A stretch of DNA of 64,000 nt. Source: Citreicella sp. C3M06 (GTDB lineage: Bacteria; Pseudomonadota; Alphaproteobacteria; Rhodobacterales; Rhodobacteraceae). The notes below the pieces were generated by a model that saw nothing but the letters and a program-made list of their open reading frames with translations, was not told the origin of the DNA and did no database searches. Position 1 is the stretch's first letter. The number at the start of each line of letters is the position of its first letter. Shown piece by piece: positions 8,753-17,824 of the stretch. The stretch is taken from contig NZ_JAHKQA010000047.1 in the NCBI RefSeq assembly GCF_018860705.1, forward strand, positions 1 to 64,000. The letters run 5' to 3'. The position numbers were made by a program, and so were the translations under genes.

Positions 8753-9772
8753 TCAGCCGTCTTTGTAATGATAGCTGTAGCCGTTCAGCGCGGGCGCACC
8801 GCCAAGATGGGCATAAAGAACTCTGGACCCTTCGGGAAAGACCCCTTTCCTCGTCAGGTCGATCATGCCCTGCATGGATTTGCCTTCATAGACCGGGTCG
8901 GTGATCATCGCCTCGGTGCGCGCGGCAAGTCGGATAGCCTCGTTGGTATCGGTTGAGGGCACGCCATAGGCGGGATAGGCATAGTCGGGGTTGATGACGA
9001 TTTCATCCTCGCGCAGCGCGCGCCCCAGCCCGACCAGCTCGGCGGTTCTGTCGACGATGCCGCGCAGCTGCGCCCGGGTCTGATCCGGGGTGCCAGAGGC
9101 GTCGATGCCGATGACCCGATCGGCGCGATCCTGCGCCGCAAAGCCAACGATCATCCCGCCTTGCGTCGAGCCGGTGACCACGCAGACCACGATATAGTCG
9201 AACTGAAAGCCAAGCTCCTGTTCCTGCTCGGCGACCTCTTCGGCGAACCCGACATAGCCAAGCGCGCCGAACTTGTGCACCGACGCCCCCGCCGGGATCG
9301 CATAGGGCTTGCCCCCGGCCTCGCGGACCGACTGGATCGCGTCTTCCCAGCTTTTGCGAATGCCGATATCGAACCCGTCATCGACGAGACGGCTGTCCGC
9401 GCCCATCAGCCGGGTCATCTGGATATTGCCGACCCGGTCATAGACCGCATCATGATGCGGCACCCAGCTTTCCTGAATCACCACGCATTTCATCCCCAGC
9501 TTGGCCGCCGTCGCCGCCACCATGCGGGTGTGGTTGGATTGCACCCCACCGATGGAAACCAGCGTGTCGGCCCCCTCGGCGATGGCATCGGGCACGATAT
9601 ATTCCAGCTTGCGCAGCTTGTTGCCGCCCATCGCCAGCCCGGAATTGCAGTCTTCGCGCTTGGCGTAGATCTCGACCTTACCGCCAAGCGCCTCGGTCAG
9701 GCGCGGCAGGTGTTCGATCGGCGTCTTGCCGTAGGTGAGCGGGTAGCGTGCGAATGGTTCAAGCATCGACAT
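8753..9772 (-). CDS. acdS: 1-aminocyclopropane-1-carboxylate deaminase
   Basis: A 339-residue PLP enzyme that splits the ethylene precursor ACC to 2-oxobutyrate and ammonia. The PLP lysine is in [10 protein letters not shown] (about residue 52), followed by [20 protein letters not shown]. Two positions separating true ACC deaminases from D-cysteine desulfhydrases look right: [13 protein letters not shown] carries the Tyr-Glu pair, and [13 protein letters not shown] carries the Leu. GGAG lies eight bases upstream of the ATG. It is divergent from an Lrp-type gene, the standard acdS-acdR layout. Confidence 0.95.
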   Translation of the reverse strand: MSMLEPFARYPLTYGKTPIEHLPRLTEALGGKVEIYAKREDCNSGLAMGGNKLRKLEYIVPDAIAEGADTLVSIGGVQSNHTRMVAATAAKLGMKCVVIQESWVPHHDAVYDRVGNIQMTRLMGADSRLVDDGFDIGIRKSWEDAIQSVREAGGKPYAIPAGASVHKFGALGYVGFAEEVAEQEQELGFQFDYIVVCVVTGSTQGGMIVGFAAQDRADRVIGIDASGTPDQTRAQLRGIVDRTAELVGLGRALREDEIVINPDYAYPAYGVPSTDTNEAIRLAARTEAMITDPVYEGKSMQGMIDLTRKGVFPEGSRVLYAHLGGAPALNGYSYHYKDG

Positions 9773-9927
9773 CGGGCGTCTCCAAAATGGGTGTCTGCCC
9801 TGACGGTAGCGAAAACCTCTGGAAAGGTGCTTCCAAACTTGCCCGATTATTTGCGCATCTGTATGGATTACAGGTTACGCAATCGCCTAAATTCGCAAAA
9901 CTAGCATAAAAAACGGAAGATTCTTTC
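9773..9927. promoter_or_regulatory. acdS-acdR divergent regulatory region
   Basis: 155 bases between divergent start codons, AT-richer than flanks. TTTGCG at about 9851 and CGCAAA near 9894 form a loose inverted pair around GGATTACAGGTTACGCAATCG. Lrp-type regulators bind degenerate spaced repeats in such intergenic regions; control of acdS by AcdR with ACC or leucine is known for other acdS systems. The exact sites here are guesses. Confidence 0.45.
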
Positions 9928-10389
9928 ATGGGCGATCTGGACCGAATCGACATCAATATCCTGCGGGCCCTGCAAAGCGACGGTCGTCTGAGCAATGCCG
10001 ATCTGGCGGCGCGGGTGAATGTCAGCCCGGCCACCTGTCATCGCCGGACCCAGCGGCTGTTCGAAGACGGGTTCATCACCGGCGTCCACGCCCAGATCGC
10101 GCCAGAGCCGGTCAACCTTGGATCGGTCGTCATGGTTGGCGTGGTTCTCGATCGCTCGACGCCGGAAAGCTTTGCGGCCTTCGAACAGGCGGTGATCGGG
10201 ATGAAAGAGGTGCTTGATTGCAACCTCGTGGCGGGCGATTTCGACTACCTGCTGAAGATCCGCGTTCGGGACATGTCTGATTTCAACAAGCTGCACGGCA
10301 AGCAACTGATCGCCTTGCCGGGCGTGCGGCAGACCAGAACGTTTTTCGTAATGAAGGAGGTCAAGGACAACGCCCCCTTGCCGTTCTGA
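9928..10389 (+). CDS. acdR: Lrp/AsnC-family regulator of acdS
   Basis: A 153-residue Lrp/AsnC protein: N-terminal helix-turn-helix (LDRIDINILRALQSDGRLSNADLAARVNVSPATCHRRTQRL, residues 3-43) and C-terminal RAM ligand domain (VGVVLDRSTPESFAAFEQAV through VAGDFDYLLKIRVRDMSDF). Divergent placement next to acdS is the conserved arrangement of AcdR, which activates acdS. The gene stands 155 bases from acdS; nothing is coupled downstream. Confidence 0.9.
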   Translation: MGDLDRIDINILRALQSDGRLSNADLAARVNVSPATCHRRTQRLFEDGFITGVHAQIAPEPVNLGSVVMVGVVLDRSTPESFAAFEQAVIGMKEVLDCNLVAGDFDYLLKIRVRDMSDFNKLHGKQLIALPGVRQTRTFFVMKEVKDNAPLPF

Positions 10390-10566
10390 CACGCCGCTAC
10401 AAATCTAGGCCTCCGCGCCCGAAAACCACCCTGCGCCAGAGCGGCCTGCACTTGCGGGCAGCGCGCCATGCGGCCAGCCGCCCTTCTGCGATCTATAGAC
10501 ACTGCGACAAAACGTCCTACCTGCCCCTGCAAGCCCAGCAAAGACGCAGATCCAACGGAGGACCGC

Positions 10567-11025
10567 ATGGCCAGGTTCGAACTCAACGGCAAAGAGGTGA
10601 CGGTCGACGTCCCCGATGACACCCCCCTGCTTTGGGTGCTGCGGGACGAGTTGAAGATGACCGGCACAAAATTCGGCTGCGGCGTGGCGCAATGCGGGGC
10701 CTGTACAGTGATGCTCGACGGCATGACCCGGCGCAGCTGCGTCACCCCCATCGGCACCATCGACGGCAGCTCTGTCACCACCATCGAAGGCATCGACGGC
10801 CCCGAGGCGCAGGCCGTTCAGGCGGCGTGGGAAAATCTCGACGTGCCGCAATGCGGCTGGTGCCAGTCCGGGCAGGTGATGAGTGCCACTGCGCTGCTGC
10901 TCGAAATTCCGAAGCCCAGCGACGAAGATATCGACAACGCCATGGCCGGCAACATCTGCCGCTGCGCCACTTATGTGCGCATTCGCAAGGCGATCCATGA
11001 CGCCGCCGACACGCTGGAGGGTTGA
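10567..11025 (+). CDS. iorA: 2Fe-2S subunit of molybdenum hydroxylase (isoquinoline 1-oxidoreductase alpha type)
   Basis: A 152-residue small subunit carrying two 2Fe-2S clusters. The plant-ferredoxin type site is [17 protein letters not shown] with a following RRSC (residues about 38-60). The alpha-helical site is QCGWCQSG and NICRCATY. Electrons pass from the molybdopterin subunit (next gene, three bases downstream) through these clusters to the cytochrome. IorA-like subunits go with IorB; the substrate may be an N-heterocycle or an aldehyde and cannot be told from sequence. ATG 10567 follows a GGAGGACC ribosome-binding site. Confidence 0.9.
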   Translation: MARFELNGKEVTVDVPDDTPLLWVLRDELKMTGTKFGCGVAQCGACTVMLDGMTRRSCVTPIGTIDGSSVTTIEGIDGPEAQAVQAAWENLDVPQCGWCQSGQVMSATALLLEIPKPSDEDIDNAMAGNICRCATYVRIRKAIHDAADTLEG

Positions 11026-11028
11026 GCC

Positions 11029-13191
11029 ATGACCAAGATGAACCGCAGAGGGTTTCTGGCCTCTTCCGCCGGGCTGGTGATCGGCCTGTCGCTGCCCATT
11101 GCCGCCCGCGCCCAGTCGGGCGCCGCCGCCGCGCTGTCCGGCGGGGCCACGGGGGATGCCAGCTTTGCGCCCAACGCCTTTGTGCGGGTGGCGCCCGATG
11201 ACACCGTCACGGTGATGATCAAGCATATCGAATTCGGTCAGGGGCCCTATACCGGCCTGTCCACCCTCGTTGCCGAGGAAATGGATGCCGACTGGTCGCA
11301 GATGCGCGCCGAGGCTGCCCCCGCCAACAACGCGCTCTACAAGAACCTTGCCTTTGGCTTGCAGGGCACCGGCGGGTCGACCGCCATGGCCAACAGCTAC
11401 ATGCAGATGCGCAAGGCCGGGGCGGCGGCACGGGCGATGCTGGTGGCTGCCGCTGCCGCCGACTGGGGCGTCGATGCGTCGGAAATCACCGTTTCAAAGG
11501 GCGTTGTCCGCCACGGCGACAAGACCGCCAGTTTCGGCGCGCTGGCCAATGCCGCCGCGCAGCTGACCCCGCCCGAGGACCCGCCTGTCAAGACCGCCGA
11601 TCAGTTCGTGCTGATCGGCACCGATCTGCCCAAGCTCGACACCGCCGCCAAGACCAATGGCACCGCGACCTTTACCATGGATCTGTACCGCGACGGCATG
11701 CAGACCGTCACCGTCGCCCACCCGCCGAATTTCGGCGGAACCGTCGCGTCCTTCGATGCGGCAGAGGCGCTGAAGCTGCCCGGCGTCAGCGCCGTGCAGC
11801 AGATCCCGCAGGGCATCGCGGTTTACGCAGCCTCGACCTATGCGGCGATCAAGGGGCGCAACGCGCTGCGCATCGACTGGGATGACAGCAACGCCGAGAC
11901 CCGATCGAGCGATGAAATCTACGCCGCCTTTTCCGAAATCGCCGCCGAGGGGGGCAAGGATGCCGAACTGATCGGCAATGGCGCGACCGGTATCGACGGC
12001 GCGGCGCAGATCATCGAGGCAGAGTTCCGCTTTCCCTATCTTGCCCACGCCCCGATGGAGCCGCTCGACGGGGTGATCGAACTGCGCGAGGACGGGGTCG
12101 AGGTCTGGATGGGCTCGCAATTCCCGGCGCTCGACCTGCCCGCCGTGGCGGGGGTGCTGGGCCTTGATGCCTCGGCCGTGACGGTGAACGTGATGCTGGC
12201 GGGCGGCAGCTTTGGCCGGCGCGCGCAGGACACCGCCCATTTCGCCGCCGAGCTGGCCGAGGTCGCCAAGGCAGGCGGACCGGGCACCTATAAACTGGTC
12301 TGGACCCGCGAAGACGATCTGGCGGGCGGCTATTACCGCCCCCTGACCGTACACCGCATGCGCGCCGGGCTGGCCGAAGACGGCACGCTGCTGGGCTGGG
12401 AAGACGTCATCGCCAACCAGTCGATCATGGCGGGCGGCCCGATGGCGCAGATGATGCAGGACGGCATGGACCCGACCGCCTATGAGGGCGCGACCAAGAT
12501 GCCCTATGATCTGCGCCATGCGCGCATCGGCTGGGCGCAGGTGGACAGCCCGGTGTCGGTGCTGTGGTGGCGCTCGGTCGGGCATTCGCACACCGGCTAC
12601 GCCACCGAGGTGTTTCTGGACATGGTGCTGGAGGCGCAGGGCAAAGACCCGGTGCAGGGGCGGCTAGAGCTGATGAAACCCGAGGCGGGGCGCGATCGCG
12701 CGGCGCTGGAAAAGGTGGCGCAGATGGCGGGCTGGGATGGAACCAAGGTCAGGGATGGCAAGGGCTACGGCGTCGCGCTGCATGAAAGCTTTGAGACCTA
12801 TGTCGCCCAGATCGCCGAGGTCGAGGATCGCGGCGGCATGCCGCACGTCACCCGCGTCTGGTGCGCCGTCGATTGCGGCGTGGCGGTCAATCCCAACGTG
12901 ATCCGCGCGCAGATGGAAGGCGGCATCGGCTTTGGCATCGGCAGCGTGCTGTTCGACGAGATCACGCTGGCACCGGGCGGCACGGTGATGCAGTCGAATT
13001 TCGACACGTACCGCATGTTGCGCATTCACGAGATGCCCGACGTGATGGTCGAGATCATCGCCTCGGACGCCGATCCCACCGGCGTTGGCGAGCCGGGCCT
13101 GCCGCCCATCGGCCCGGCCATCGCCAATGCATGGCGCGCCCTGAGCGGCACCAATGTCACCACCCTGCCCTTCGCCAAAGCCGGAGTCTGA
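11029..13191 (+). CDS. iorB: molybdopterin-binding subunit, xanthine dehydrogenase family (IorB-like), Tat-exported
   Basis: A 720-residue catalytic subunit. It begins MNRRGFLASSAGLVIGLSLPIAARAQ, a twin-arginine signal, so the folded cofactor-loaded complex should be periplasmic. Molybdopterin-family blocks include EFGQGPYTGLSTLVAEEMDADW, AGGSFGRRAQ, WWRSVGHSHTGYATE and, near the C-terminus, GVGEPGLPPIGPAIANAWRALSG with the catalytic Glu. It lies between the 2Fe-2S subunit and a dihaem cytochrome with 3-base gaps. IorB-type enzymes hydroxylate N-heteroaromatics or oxidise aldehydes; which one applies here is unknown. Confidence 0.9.
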   Translation: MTKMNRRGFLASSAGLVIGLSLPIAARAQSGAAAALSGGATGDASFAPNAFVRVAPDDTVTVMIKHIEFGQGPYTGLSTLVAEEMDADWSQMRAEAAPANNALYKNLAFGLQGTGGSTAMANSYMQMRKAGAAARAMLVAAAAADWGVDASEITVSKGVVRHGDKTASFGALANAAAQLTPPEDPPVKTADQFVLIGTDLPKLDTAAKTNGTATFTMDLYRDGMQTVTVAHPPNFGGTVASFDAAEALKLPGVSAVQQIPQGIAVYAASTYAAIKGRNALRIDWDDSNAETRSSDEIYAAFSEIAAEGGKDAELIGNGATGIDGAAQIIEAEFRFPYLAHAPMEPLDGVIELREDGVEVWMGSQFPALDLPAVAGVLGLDASAVTVNVMLAGGSFGRRAQDTAHFAAELAEVAKAGGPGTYKLVWTREDDLAGGYYRPLTVHRMRAGLAEDGTLLGWEDVIANQSIMAGGPMAQMMQDGMDPTAYEGATKMPYDLRHARIGWAQVDSPVSVLWWRSVGHSHTGYATEVFLDMVLEAQGKDPVQGRLELMKPEAGRDRAALEKVAQMAGWDGTKVRDGKGYGVALHESFETYVAQIAEVEDRGGMPHVTRVWCAVDCGVAVNPNVIRAQMEGGIGFGIGSVLFDEITLAPGGTVMQSNFDTYRMLRIHEMPDVMVEIIASDADPTGVGEPGLPPIGPAIANAWRALSGTNVTTLPFAKAGV

Positions 13192-13194
13192 GCC

Positions 13195-13791
13195 ATGAAG
13201 AAGATCCTGATCGCGGCGCTGCTTTGCGGTGCGCCCGCGCTTGCCGACACGGTGGACGGGCTGCGCACCCCCGATGAATTCGCCGGCATCGAGTCCGAGG
13301 CCGACCGCTCGGTCGCGCTGTTCGAGGAAATGCTGGTGGTGATCGAACACCCGCGCTGCATGAATTGCCACCCGGTCGACAATTCGCCCCGGCAAGGCAT
13401 GCAGATGCAGATGCACCAGCCCCCCGTGGTGCGCGGCGTGGCGGATTTCGGCGCGCCGGGGATGCGCTGCACCACCTGCCATGGCTCCGAGAACGTCGCC
13501 TTTGCAACCGGAAGCGGCTCGATCCCCGGTCATTCGCCGTGGCAGCTGGCCCCGCTCAGCATGGGCTGGATCGGCAAGAGCGCGGCCGAGATCTGCGCCC
13601 AGCTCAAAGACCCCGAACGCAACGGCGGCAAGACCCTTGCGGATCTGCACGAGCACAACGCCGAAGACGGGCTGGTCGGCTGGGGCTGGCATCCGGGCGA
13701 CGGGCGCGAGCCGGTGCCCGGCACGCAAGAGATATTCGGACAACTGACGCAGGCATGGATCGACACCGGCGCCGCCTGCCCGGCGGGCTGA
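13195..13791 (+). CDS. dihaem c-type cytochrome of the molybdenum hydroxylase
   Basis: A 198-residue protein with a short signal peptide (MKKILIAALLCGAPALADT) and two CxxCH haem sites, CMNCH near residue 59 and CTTCH near residue 93. Later conserved-looking parts are PWQLAPLSMGWIGKSAAEICAQLKDP and HNAEDGLVGWGWHPGDGREPVPG. It follows iorB by three bases. Cytochrome partners of this kind pass electrons from IorAB to the respiratory chain; the haem count fits. Confidence 0.88.
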   Translation: MKKILIAALLCGAPALADTVDGLRTPDEFAGIESEADRSVALFEEMLVVIEHPRCMNCHPVDNSPRQGMQMQMHQPPVVRGVADFGAPGMRCTTCHGSENVAFATGSGSIPGHSPWQLAPLSMGWIGKSAAEICAQLKDPERNGGKTLADLHEHNAEDGLVGWGWHPGDGREPVPGTQEIFGQLTQAWIDTGAACPAG

Positions 13792-13806
13792 CCCCGCAGC
13801 ATCCCC

Positions 13807-13840
13807 CCTTGCCCAAGCCAATGCCACGCCTTGGGCAAGG
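13807..13840 (+). terminator. hairpin after the molybdenum-hydroxylase operon
   Basis: An exact 11-bp inverted repeat (CCTTGCCCAAG at 13807-13817 and CTTGGGCAAGG at 13830-13840) with a 12-base loop, 16 bases after the cytochrome stop. It is followed by CTGTTCTTCG, a poor T-run, so it may act as a weak terminator or an mRNA 3'-end stabiliser. Confidence 0.55.
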
Positions 13841-13854
13841 CTGTTCTTCGCGCT

Positions 13855-13965
13855 ATGCCTCTGGACGGTCAGGCGCGTCTGACCCTTGAAGGCGGGCCGC
13901 GCGCGTTGATCCTGATTTGCCCGGATCGGCGGCTGGTTCCGGCGGGCTTTGCGCGCTATGGCTGA
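13855..13965 (+). CDS. possible 36-residue small ORF
   Basis: ATG 13855 opens a 36-codon frame (MPLDGQARLTLEGGPRALIL, then ICPDRRLVPAGFARYG) with codon use like real genes of the window. There is no clear ribosome-binding site and no recognised family. It could be the residue of a deleted gene or chance in GC-rich DNA. Confidence 0.2.
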   Translation: MPLDGQARLTLEGGPRALILICPDRRLVPAGFARYG

Positions 13966-13997
13966 GCGACGCATCGCTGCAAAGGACAGTCAGCCGC

Positions 13998-14912
13998 ATG
14001 TTATTCCTCACGATCTGGCCGCTCTTCGCGTTGATCTGCCTTGGCTTTGCACTGGCCGCGCGCGGCTTTCCGGCAGAGACGTTCTGGCCCGCCGCCGAAC
14101 GGCTCAACTATTTCGTGCTGTTCCCGGCGCTGCTGGTGTCGAGCCTTGCCAATGCCCCGGTAAACGATCCGGCGCTGCTGCGCCTTGGGGGGGCGGCGAT
14201 CGCCACGATCTGCGCCGCCGCCGCGCTGCTGTGGGGGCTGCGCCTGCTGCGCCCCCTGCCCGCCGCGCGCTTTGGCCCGGCGCTTCAGGGCATCGTGCGG
14301 TTCAACACCTATCTGGCGCTGTCGCTGCTGGCGCTGCTGGGCGGGCCGGACGCGCTTGAGCGGGCGGCGATCTATCTTGCGCTGGCGGTGCCGCTGGTCA
14401 ACGTGCTGTCGATCCTTGCGCTGAGCGAGGGCAGCGCCGCGCGCCAACCGCTGCGCCTTGCGGCGACGATGCTACGCAATCCGCTGATCCTTGCCTGCCT
14501 TGTCGGCTTTGCGCTGGCGTTGAGCGGCATCGGGCTGCCATTGGGCACGCAAAGCCTGCTGAAACTGCTGGGTCAGGGCAGCCTGCCGCTGGGGCTACTC
14601 TGCGTTGGCGCGGCGCTGAACCTGCCGGCGCTGCGGCGCAATCTGTCGGCGCTCGCCGGGGCGGGGGCCGCACGGCTGTTGCTGATGCCGGGGCTGGCGG
14701 CAATCGTTGGCCATGCCTTTGCCCTGCCCCGGACCGAACTTCTGGTGTTGATCGTGTTTTCTGCCGTGCCCACCGCGCCAACCGCTTACGTGCTGACCCG
14801 GCAGTTGCGCGGCGATGGGCCGCTGATGGCCGGGATCGTCACCGCCCAGACCCTTGCGGCGCTGGCCAGCCTGCCGCTGGTGCTTTGGCTGGTCAGGGCC
14901 TTGGCGGGATAA
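13998..14912 (+). CDS. AEC-family permease
   Basis: A 304-residue membrane protein of the auxin-efflux-carrier (AEC) superfamily, about ten hydrophobic segments. Recognisable parts are the N-terminal WPLFALICLGFALAARG, the mid-protein RFNTYLALSLLALLGG, and the C-terminal VFSAVPTAPTAYVLTRQLRGDG which is conserved in bacterial AEC transporters. Bacterial members move malonate, malate or other small acids; the family name does not imply auxin transport. ATG 13998 follows AAGGACAG. It converges on the next gene with nine bases between stops; a GC dyad (CGGGGC/GCCCCG) spans that point. Confidence 0.85.
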   Translation: MLFLTIWPLFALICLGFALAARGFPAETFWPAAERLNYFVLFPALLVSSLANAPVNDPALLRLGGAAIATICAAAALLWGLRLLRPLPAARFGPALQGIVRFNTYLALSLLALLGGPDALERAAIYLALAVPLVNVLSILALSEGSAARQPLRLAATMLRNPLILACLVGFALALSGIGLPLGTQSLLKLLGQGSLPLGLLCVGAALNLPALRRNLSALAGAGAARLLLMPGLAAIVGHAFALPRTELLVLIVFSAVPTAPTAYVLTRQLRGDGPLMAGIVTAQTLAALASLPLVLWLVRALAG

Positions 14913-14921
14913 GCCGGGGCG

Positions 14922-16211
14922 CTAGGCCCCGCTCACCCGCCAGATGACATCCCCGACATCGTCGGCCATCAGCAGCGAGGCCTTGTCCGGCCCGATGGTG
15001 ACGCCGACAGGGCGGCCATAGGCGGTCTTTTCGTCTTCCGACAGGAAGCCGGACAGGATGTCGCGCGCCGGCCCGCTGGGGGCACCGTTTTCGAAGGGCA
15101 CAAAGATCAGCTTGTAGCCGCTTAGCTTCGAGCGGTTCCACGACCCGTGCTGGCCAATCACCATGCCATCCCCGAACCCCGGCAAGGTGCCCGCTGGCAT
15201 CCAGCACAGCCCGAGCGACGCGGTGTGCCCGCCAAGCGCATAATCGGGGGTGATGGCGCGCGCCACCAGCGCAGCGTCCTGCGGCACCCGGTCATCGACC
15301 GTCTGGCCCCAGTAGCAATAGGGCCAGCCGTAAAAGCCGCCCTCCTGCACCGAGGTCAGGTAGTCGGGCGGCGTTTCGTCGCCCAGCCCGTCGCGTTCAT
15401 TGACCACCGTCCAGAGCGCGCCGGTGGTCGGCTCCCACGCCATGCCGACGGCGTTGCGCAGCCCCGAGGCAAAGATCCGCGCCTCGCCGCTTGCCACGTC
15501 CAGCTCCCAGATCGCGGCGCGGCCCTCTTCGGCCTCCATCCCGTGATCGCCGATATTCGACAGCGATCCGACCCCGGCATAGATCCGGCTGCCATCGGGC
15601 GAGGCCAGCAGGCTGCGCGTCCAGTGGCCGCCCGGTTTGAAATCCACCAGCTTGCGCCCGCTGCCCTGCAACGAGGTCGCCCCCGCAACATGGTCGAACT
15701 CTACGATGCCGTCGGTGTTGCCAAGGTAAAATTTATCCCCCACCAGCGCCATGCCAAAGGGCTGGCTCTGGTTCTCGACAAAGACCTCGCGCTGCTCGGC
15801 CACGCCATCGCCATCGGCGTCGCGCCACAGGCTGACGCGGTTGGCGCTGACCCCGATGGCCTTGACGCGGCGCATGGTCGCCTGCGCCGCGTGATCCATC
15901 AGCTTGCGCGGCGGGCGGGCCTCTCCCTTGGATTCAGCCACCAGAACATCGCCATTGGGCAAGACCTCGATCCAGCGCGGATGGTCCAGCCCGCTGGCAA
16001 AAGCGTTGACCTTCAGCCCCGGCGCGCAGGTCGGGACATGGCCGTCTTCCCAGCCTTTGGCGGTGGGCATCTTCAGCGTCATGATGCCCTGTTTGCGGGC
16101 CTCGGGGATTTGCGGGGCCGTGCCCACGGCCTGATGGGCGGGTGCGCCAATGCGGCGGGCAAGCGCCACGGCGCCGCCCACCAATGCGGTCGCTTTCGCA
16201 ATAAGTTCCAT
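14922..16211 (-). CDS. PQQ-dependent sugar dehydrogenase-like (glucose/sorbosone dehydrogenase family) protein
   Basis: A 429-residue beta-propeller protein. Features are PRWIEVLPNGDVLVAES, NQSQPFGMALVGDKFYLGNTDGIV, HWTRSLLASPDGSRIYAGVGSLSNIGDHG, FASGLRNAVGMAWEPTTGALWTVVNERDGLGDE and GGFYGWPYCYWG, all typical of the soluble aldose sugar dehydrogenase/L-sorbosone dehydrogenase family. The start at 16211 is set by GGAGG five bases upstream. The N-terminus has a hydrophobic alanine-rich stretch (LIAKATALVGGAVALARR) that could be a membrane anchor or poor signal. PQQ biosynthesis genes are not in the window; the substrate is unknown. Confidence 0.8.
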   Translation of the reverse strand: MELIAKATALVGGAVALARRIGAPAHQAVGTAPQIPEARKQGIMTLKMPTAKGWEDGHVPTCAPGLKVNAFASGLDHPRWIEVLPNGDVLVAESKGEARPPRKLMDHAAQATMRRVKAIGVSANRVSLWRDADGDGVAEQREVFVENQSQPFGMALVGDKFYLGNTDGIVEFDHVAGATSLQGSGRKLVDFKPGGHWTRSLLASPDGSRIYAGVGSLSNIGDHGMEAEEGRAAIWELDVASGEARIFASGLRNAVGMAWEPTTGALWTVVNERDGLGDETPPDYLTSVQEGGFYGWPYCYWGQTVDDRVPQDAALVARAITPDYALGGHTASLGLCWMPAGTLPGFGDGMVIGQHGSWNRSKLSGYKLIFVPFENGAPSGPARDILSGFLSEDEKTAYGRPVGVTIGPDKASLLMADDVGDVIWRVSGA

Positions 16212-16285
16212 GTCTGGCCTCCGGTGATATCTGGCGCGACCGTAACGGGTCTGGTTTGCCCGCAACAGGGCAATCTTCTGCCCGC

Positions 16286-17608
16286 CTAGAAGGCCAGAAG
16301 ATTGTCGCGCAGCGTGGCGTGTTCGTAGTTTTTGCGCACCAGCCCGCGGCGCTGCAAGGCTGGCACCAGCCCATCGGTGATCCCCGCCAGCGAGCGGCGC
16401 GACAGATCGCCCAGCGTGATCAGGAAGCCATCGCCGCCAGCGGTCTGCATCACCTCTTGCATCTGCGCGGCGACGCTGTCGGGCGTGCCGACCAGATCGA
16501 CGCCATAGCCCTTGCTGGCGGTATCGAGCACCGCTTCGCGCAGCGTCCGCGCCCCCGCCCGTTCAAGGAACTGCTTCAGACTGCTCTGGTGGCCGTTGGT
16601 TGTCAGCTCGCCCACCGGCTGGTCGAGATCGAATTCCGAAAAGTCGATGTTGATGGTCCAGCCCAGCCGGGCAAGGCGCATATCCATGTTCTGTTCGGCC
16701 TCGATCCGGCGTTGGTCGGCCTTCCAGCGGGCCATCTCCTCGGTTTCCTCGACGATGGGCGAGATCAGGAACAGCACCTTGCAGCTGTCCGGGTCGCGCC
16801 CGTTCTGCACCATCTGCGCGCGGACCTGATCGCGATAGGCGCGCATGTTCTCGGCCCCGTGGGGCGCGGCGACGATGGTATCGGCATGGCGCGCCGCAAA
16901 TTCGATGCCCATCTTCGAGCCGCCCGCCTGCGCGATGACCGGGCGCTCCTGCACTGTCGGGCCGGAATTGAGCGGCCCGCGCGAGGCATAGTATTCACCC
17001 TGAAAATCGATGGTGTTGACCTTGGCCGGATCGAACAGCTGGCCCTGATCCTCGCCCGGCACCAGCCCGCCGACCTGCGCGCCCGGCGCCCAGCTGCCCC
17101 AGAGCCCCTTGACGATCTGCGCGTATTCCTCGGCCATGACATAGCGCTGATCATGTTCGGGCATCGCCGGCATGCCGAAATTCTGCGCCGCGAAATCCGA
17201 AGATCCGGTGACCATGTTCCACCCGGCCCGCCCGCCGGAAATCTGGTCGAGCGTGCCGGTGATGCGCGCCGTCAGATAAGGGTGATAGGCAAAGGTCGAC
17301 AGTGTCGGCACGATCCCCAGCCGCGAGGTGGCCGCCGCCAGCAGCGTCGCCACCACCGAGGGTTCCTGACGCGGGATGCACAGCCCGGTTTTCAGGAACA
17401 GATCGCGCGAGCCCTGCCAGTTCTCGCCCACATAGATCGAATCCTCGATCAACAGGTAATCGAAACAGGCCCGTTCCAGCCCCTGCGCCAGCTCTTTGAA
17501 AAAGCTGGCGCTCTGCCAGTCCTGCCCGATGGTGCCGATGAAGGGCGCGCCCCAGGCATGGACGCTGGATCCCTGCAGGAAATACGACAGGTGAAACGGG
17601 TTCGGCAT
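16286..17608 (-). CDS. FMN-dependent monooxygenase, NtaA/SnaA/DszA (SoxA) family
   Basis: A 440-residue luciferase-like TIM-barrel monooxygenase. Family blocks include FFKELAQGLERACFDYLLIEDS, TSRLGIVPTLSTFAYHPYLTARITGTLDQISGGRAGWNMVTG and VIAQAGGSKMGIEFAARHADTI. These are the NtaA/SnaA/DszA type, using reduced FMN from a partner reductase to attack C-N or C-S bonds. No flavin reductase lies next to it. ATG 17608 is chosen because similarity begins at MPNPFHLSYFLQG. It is downstream of, and codirectional with, arginase. A dyad at 17735 may control it. Confidence 0.88.
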   Translation of the reverse strand: MPNPFHLSYFLQGSSVHAWGAPFIGTIGQDWQSASFFKELAQGLERACFDYLLIEDSIYVGENWQGSRDLFLKTGLCIPRQEPSVVATLLAAATSRLGIVPTLSTFAYHPYLTARITGTLDQISGGRAGWNMVTGSSDFAAQNFGMPAMPEHDQRYVMAEEYAQIVKGLWGSWAPGAQVGGLVPGEDQGQLFDPAKVNTIDFQGEYYASRGPLNSGPTVQERPVIAQAGGSKMGIEFAARHADTIVAAPHGAENMRAYRDQVRAQMVQNGRDPDSCKVLFLISPIVEETEEMARWKADQRRIEAEQNMDMRLARLGWTINIDFSEFDLDQPVGELTTNGHQSSLKQFLERAGARTLREAVLDTASKGYGVDLVGTPDSVAAQMQEVMQTAGGDGFLITLGDLSRRSLAGITDGLVPALQRRGLVRKNYEHATLRDNLLAF

Positions 17609-17734
17609 GGTCAATCCTTTGCGGCAAGGCGATCCGGGGGCTGCGCCCGCGCAATCATCCACAGTTGGGTGATCGCGAATGGGCGGACCAGCCAGACCGG
17701 GCGCGAAAAACCTTGATCCTGCAAATATCACCGA

Positions 17735-17748
17735 TGCGAAAATTCGCA
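17735..17748. promoter_or_regulatory. inverted repeat TGCGAA-AA-TTCGCA
   Basis: Two exact 6-bp arms with an AA spacer, 127 bases upstream of the monooxygenase start and between it and the arginase stop. It looks like a small dimeric repressor site. A similar AATTCGCAAA motif occurs near 9890 upstream of acdR. No regulator is assigned. Confidence 0.4.
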
Positions 17749-17824
17749 GATCCGACAATCTGCGCCGATTTCCTGTGCAGCTCGCAAATCCGGGGCCGAC
17801 CAGCGCCCGCCCCGGCGCGGTTGT

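Noticed and set aside
13998-14912. Auxin transport by the AEC protein, to go with ACC deaminase
   Set aside because: The family name is historical; bacterial members mostly move small organic acids, so no hormone role is claimed.
15147-16289. 380-residue plus-strand ORF opposite the sugar-dehydrogenase-like gene
   Set aside because: Shadow composition and no ribosome-binding site; the minus-strand gene has clear beta-propeller motifs and a good GGAGG.
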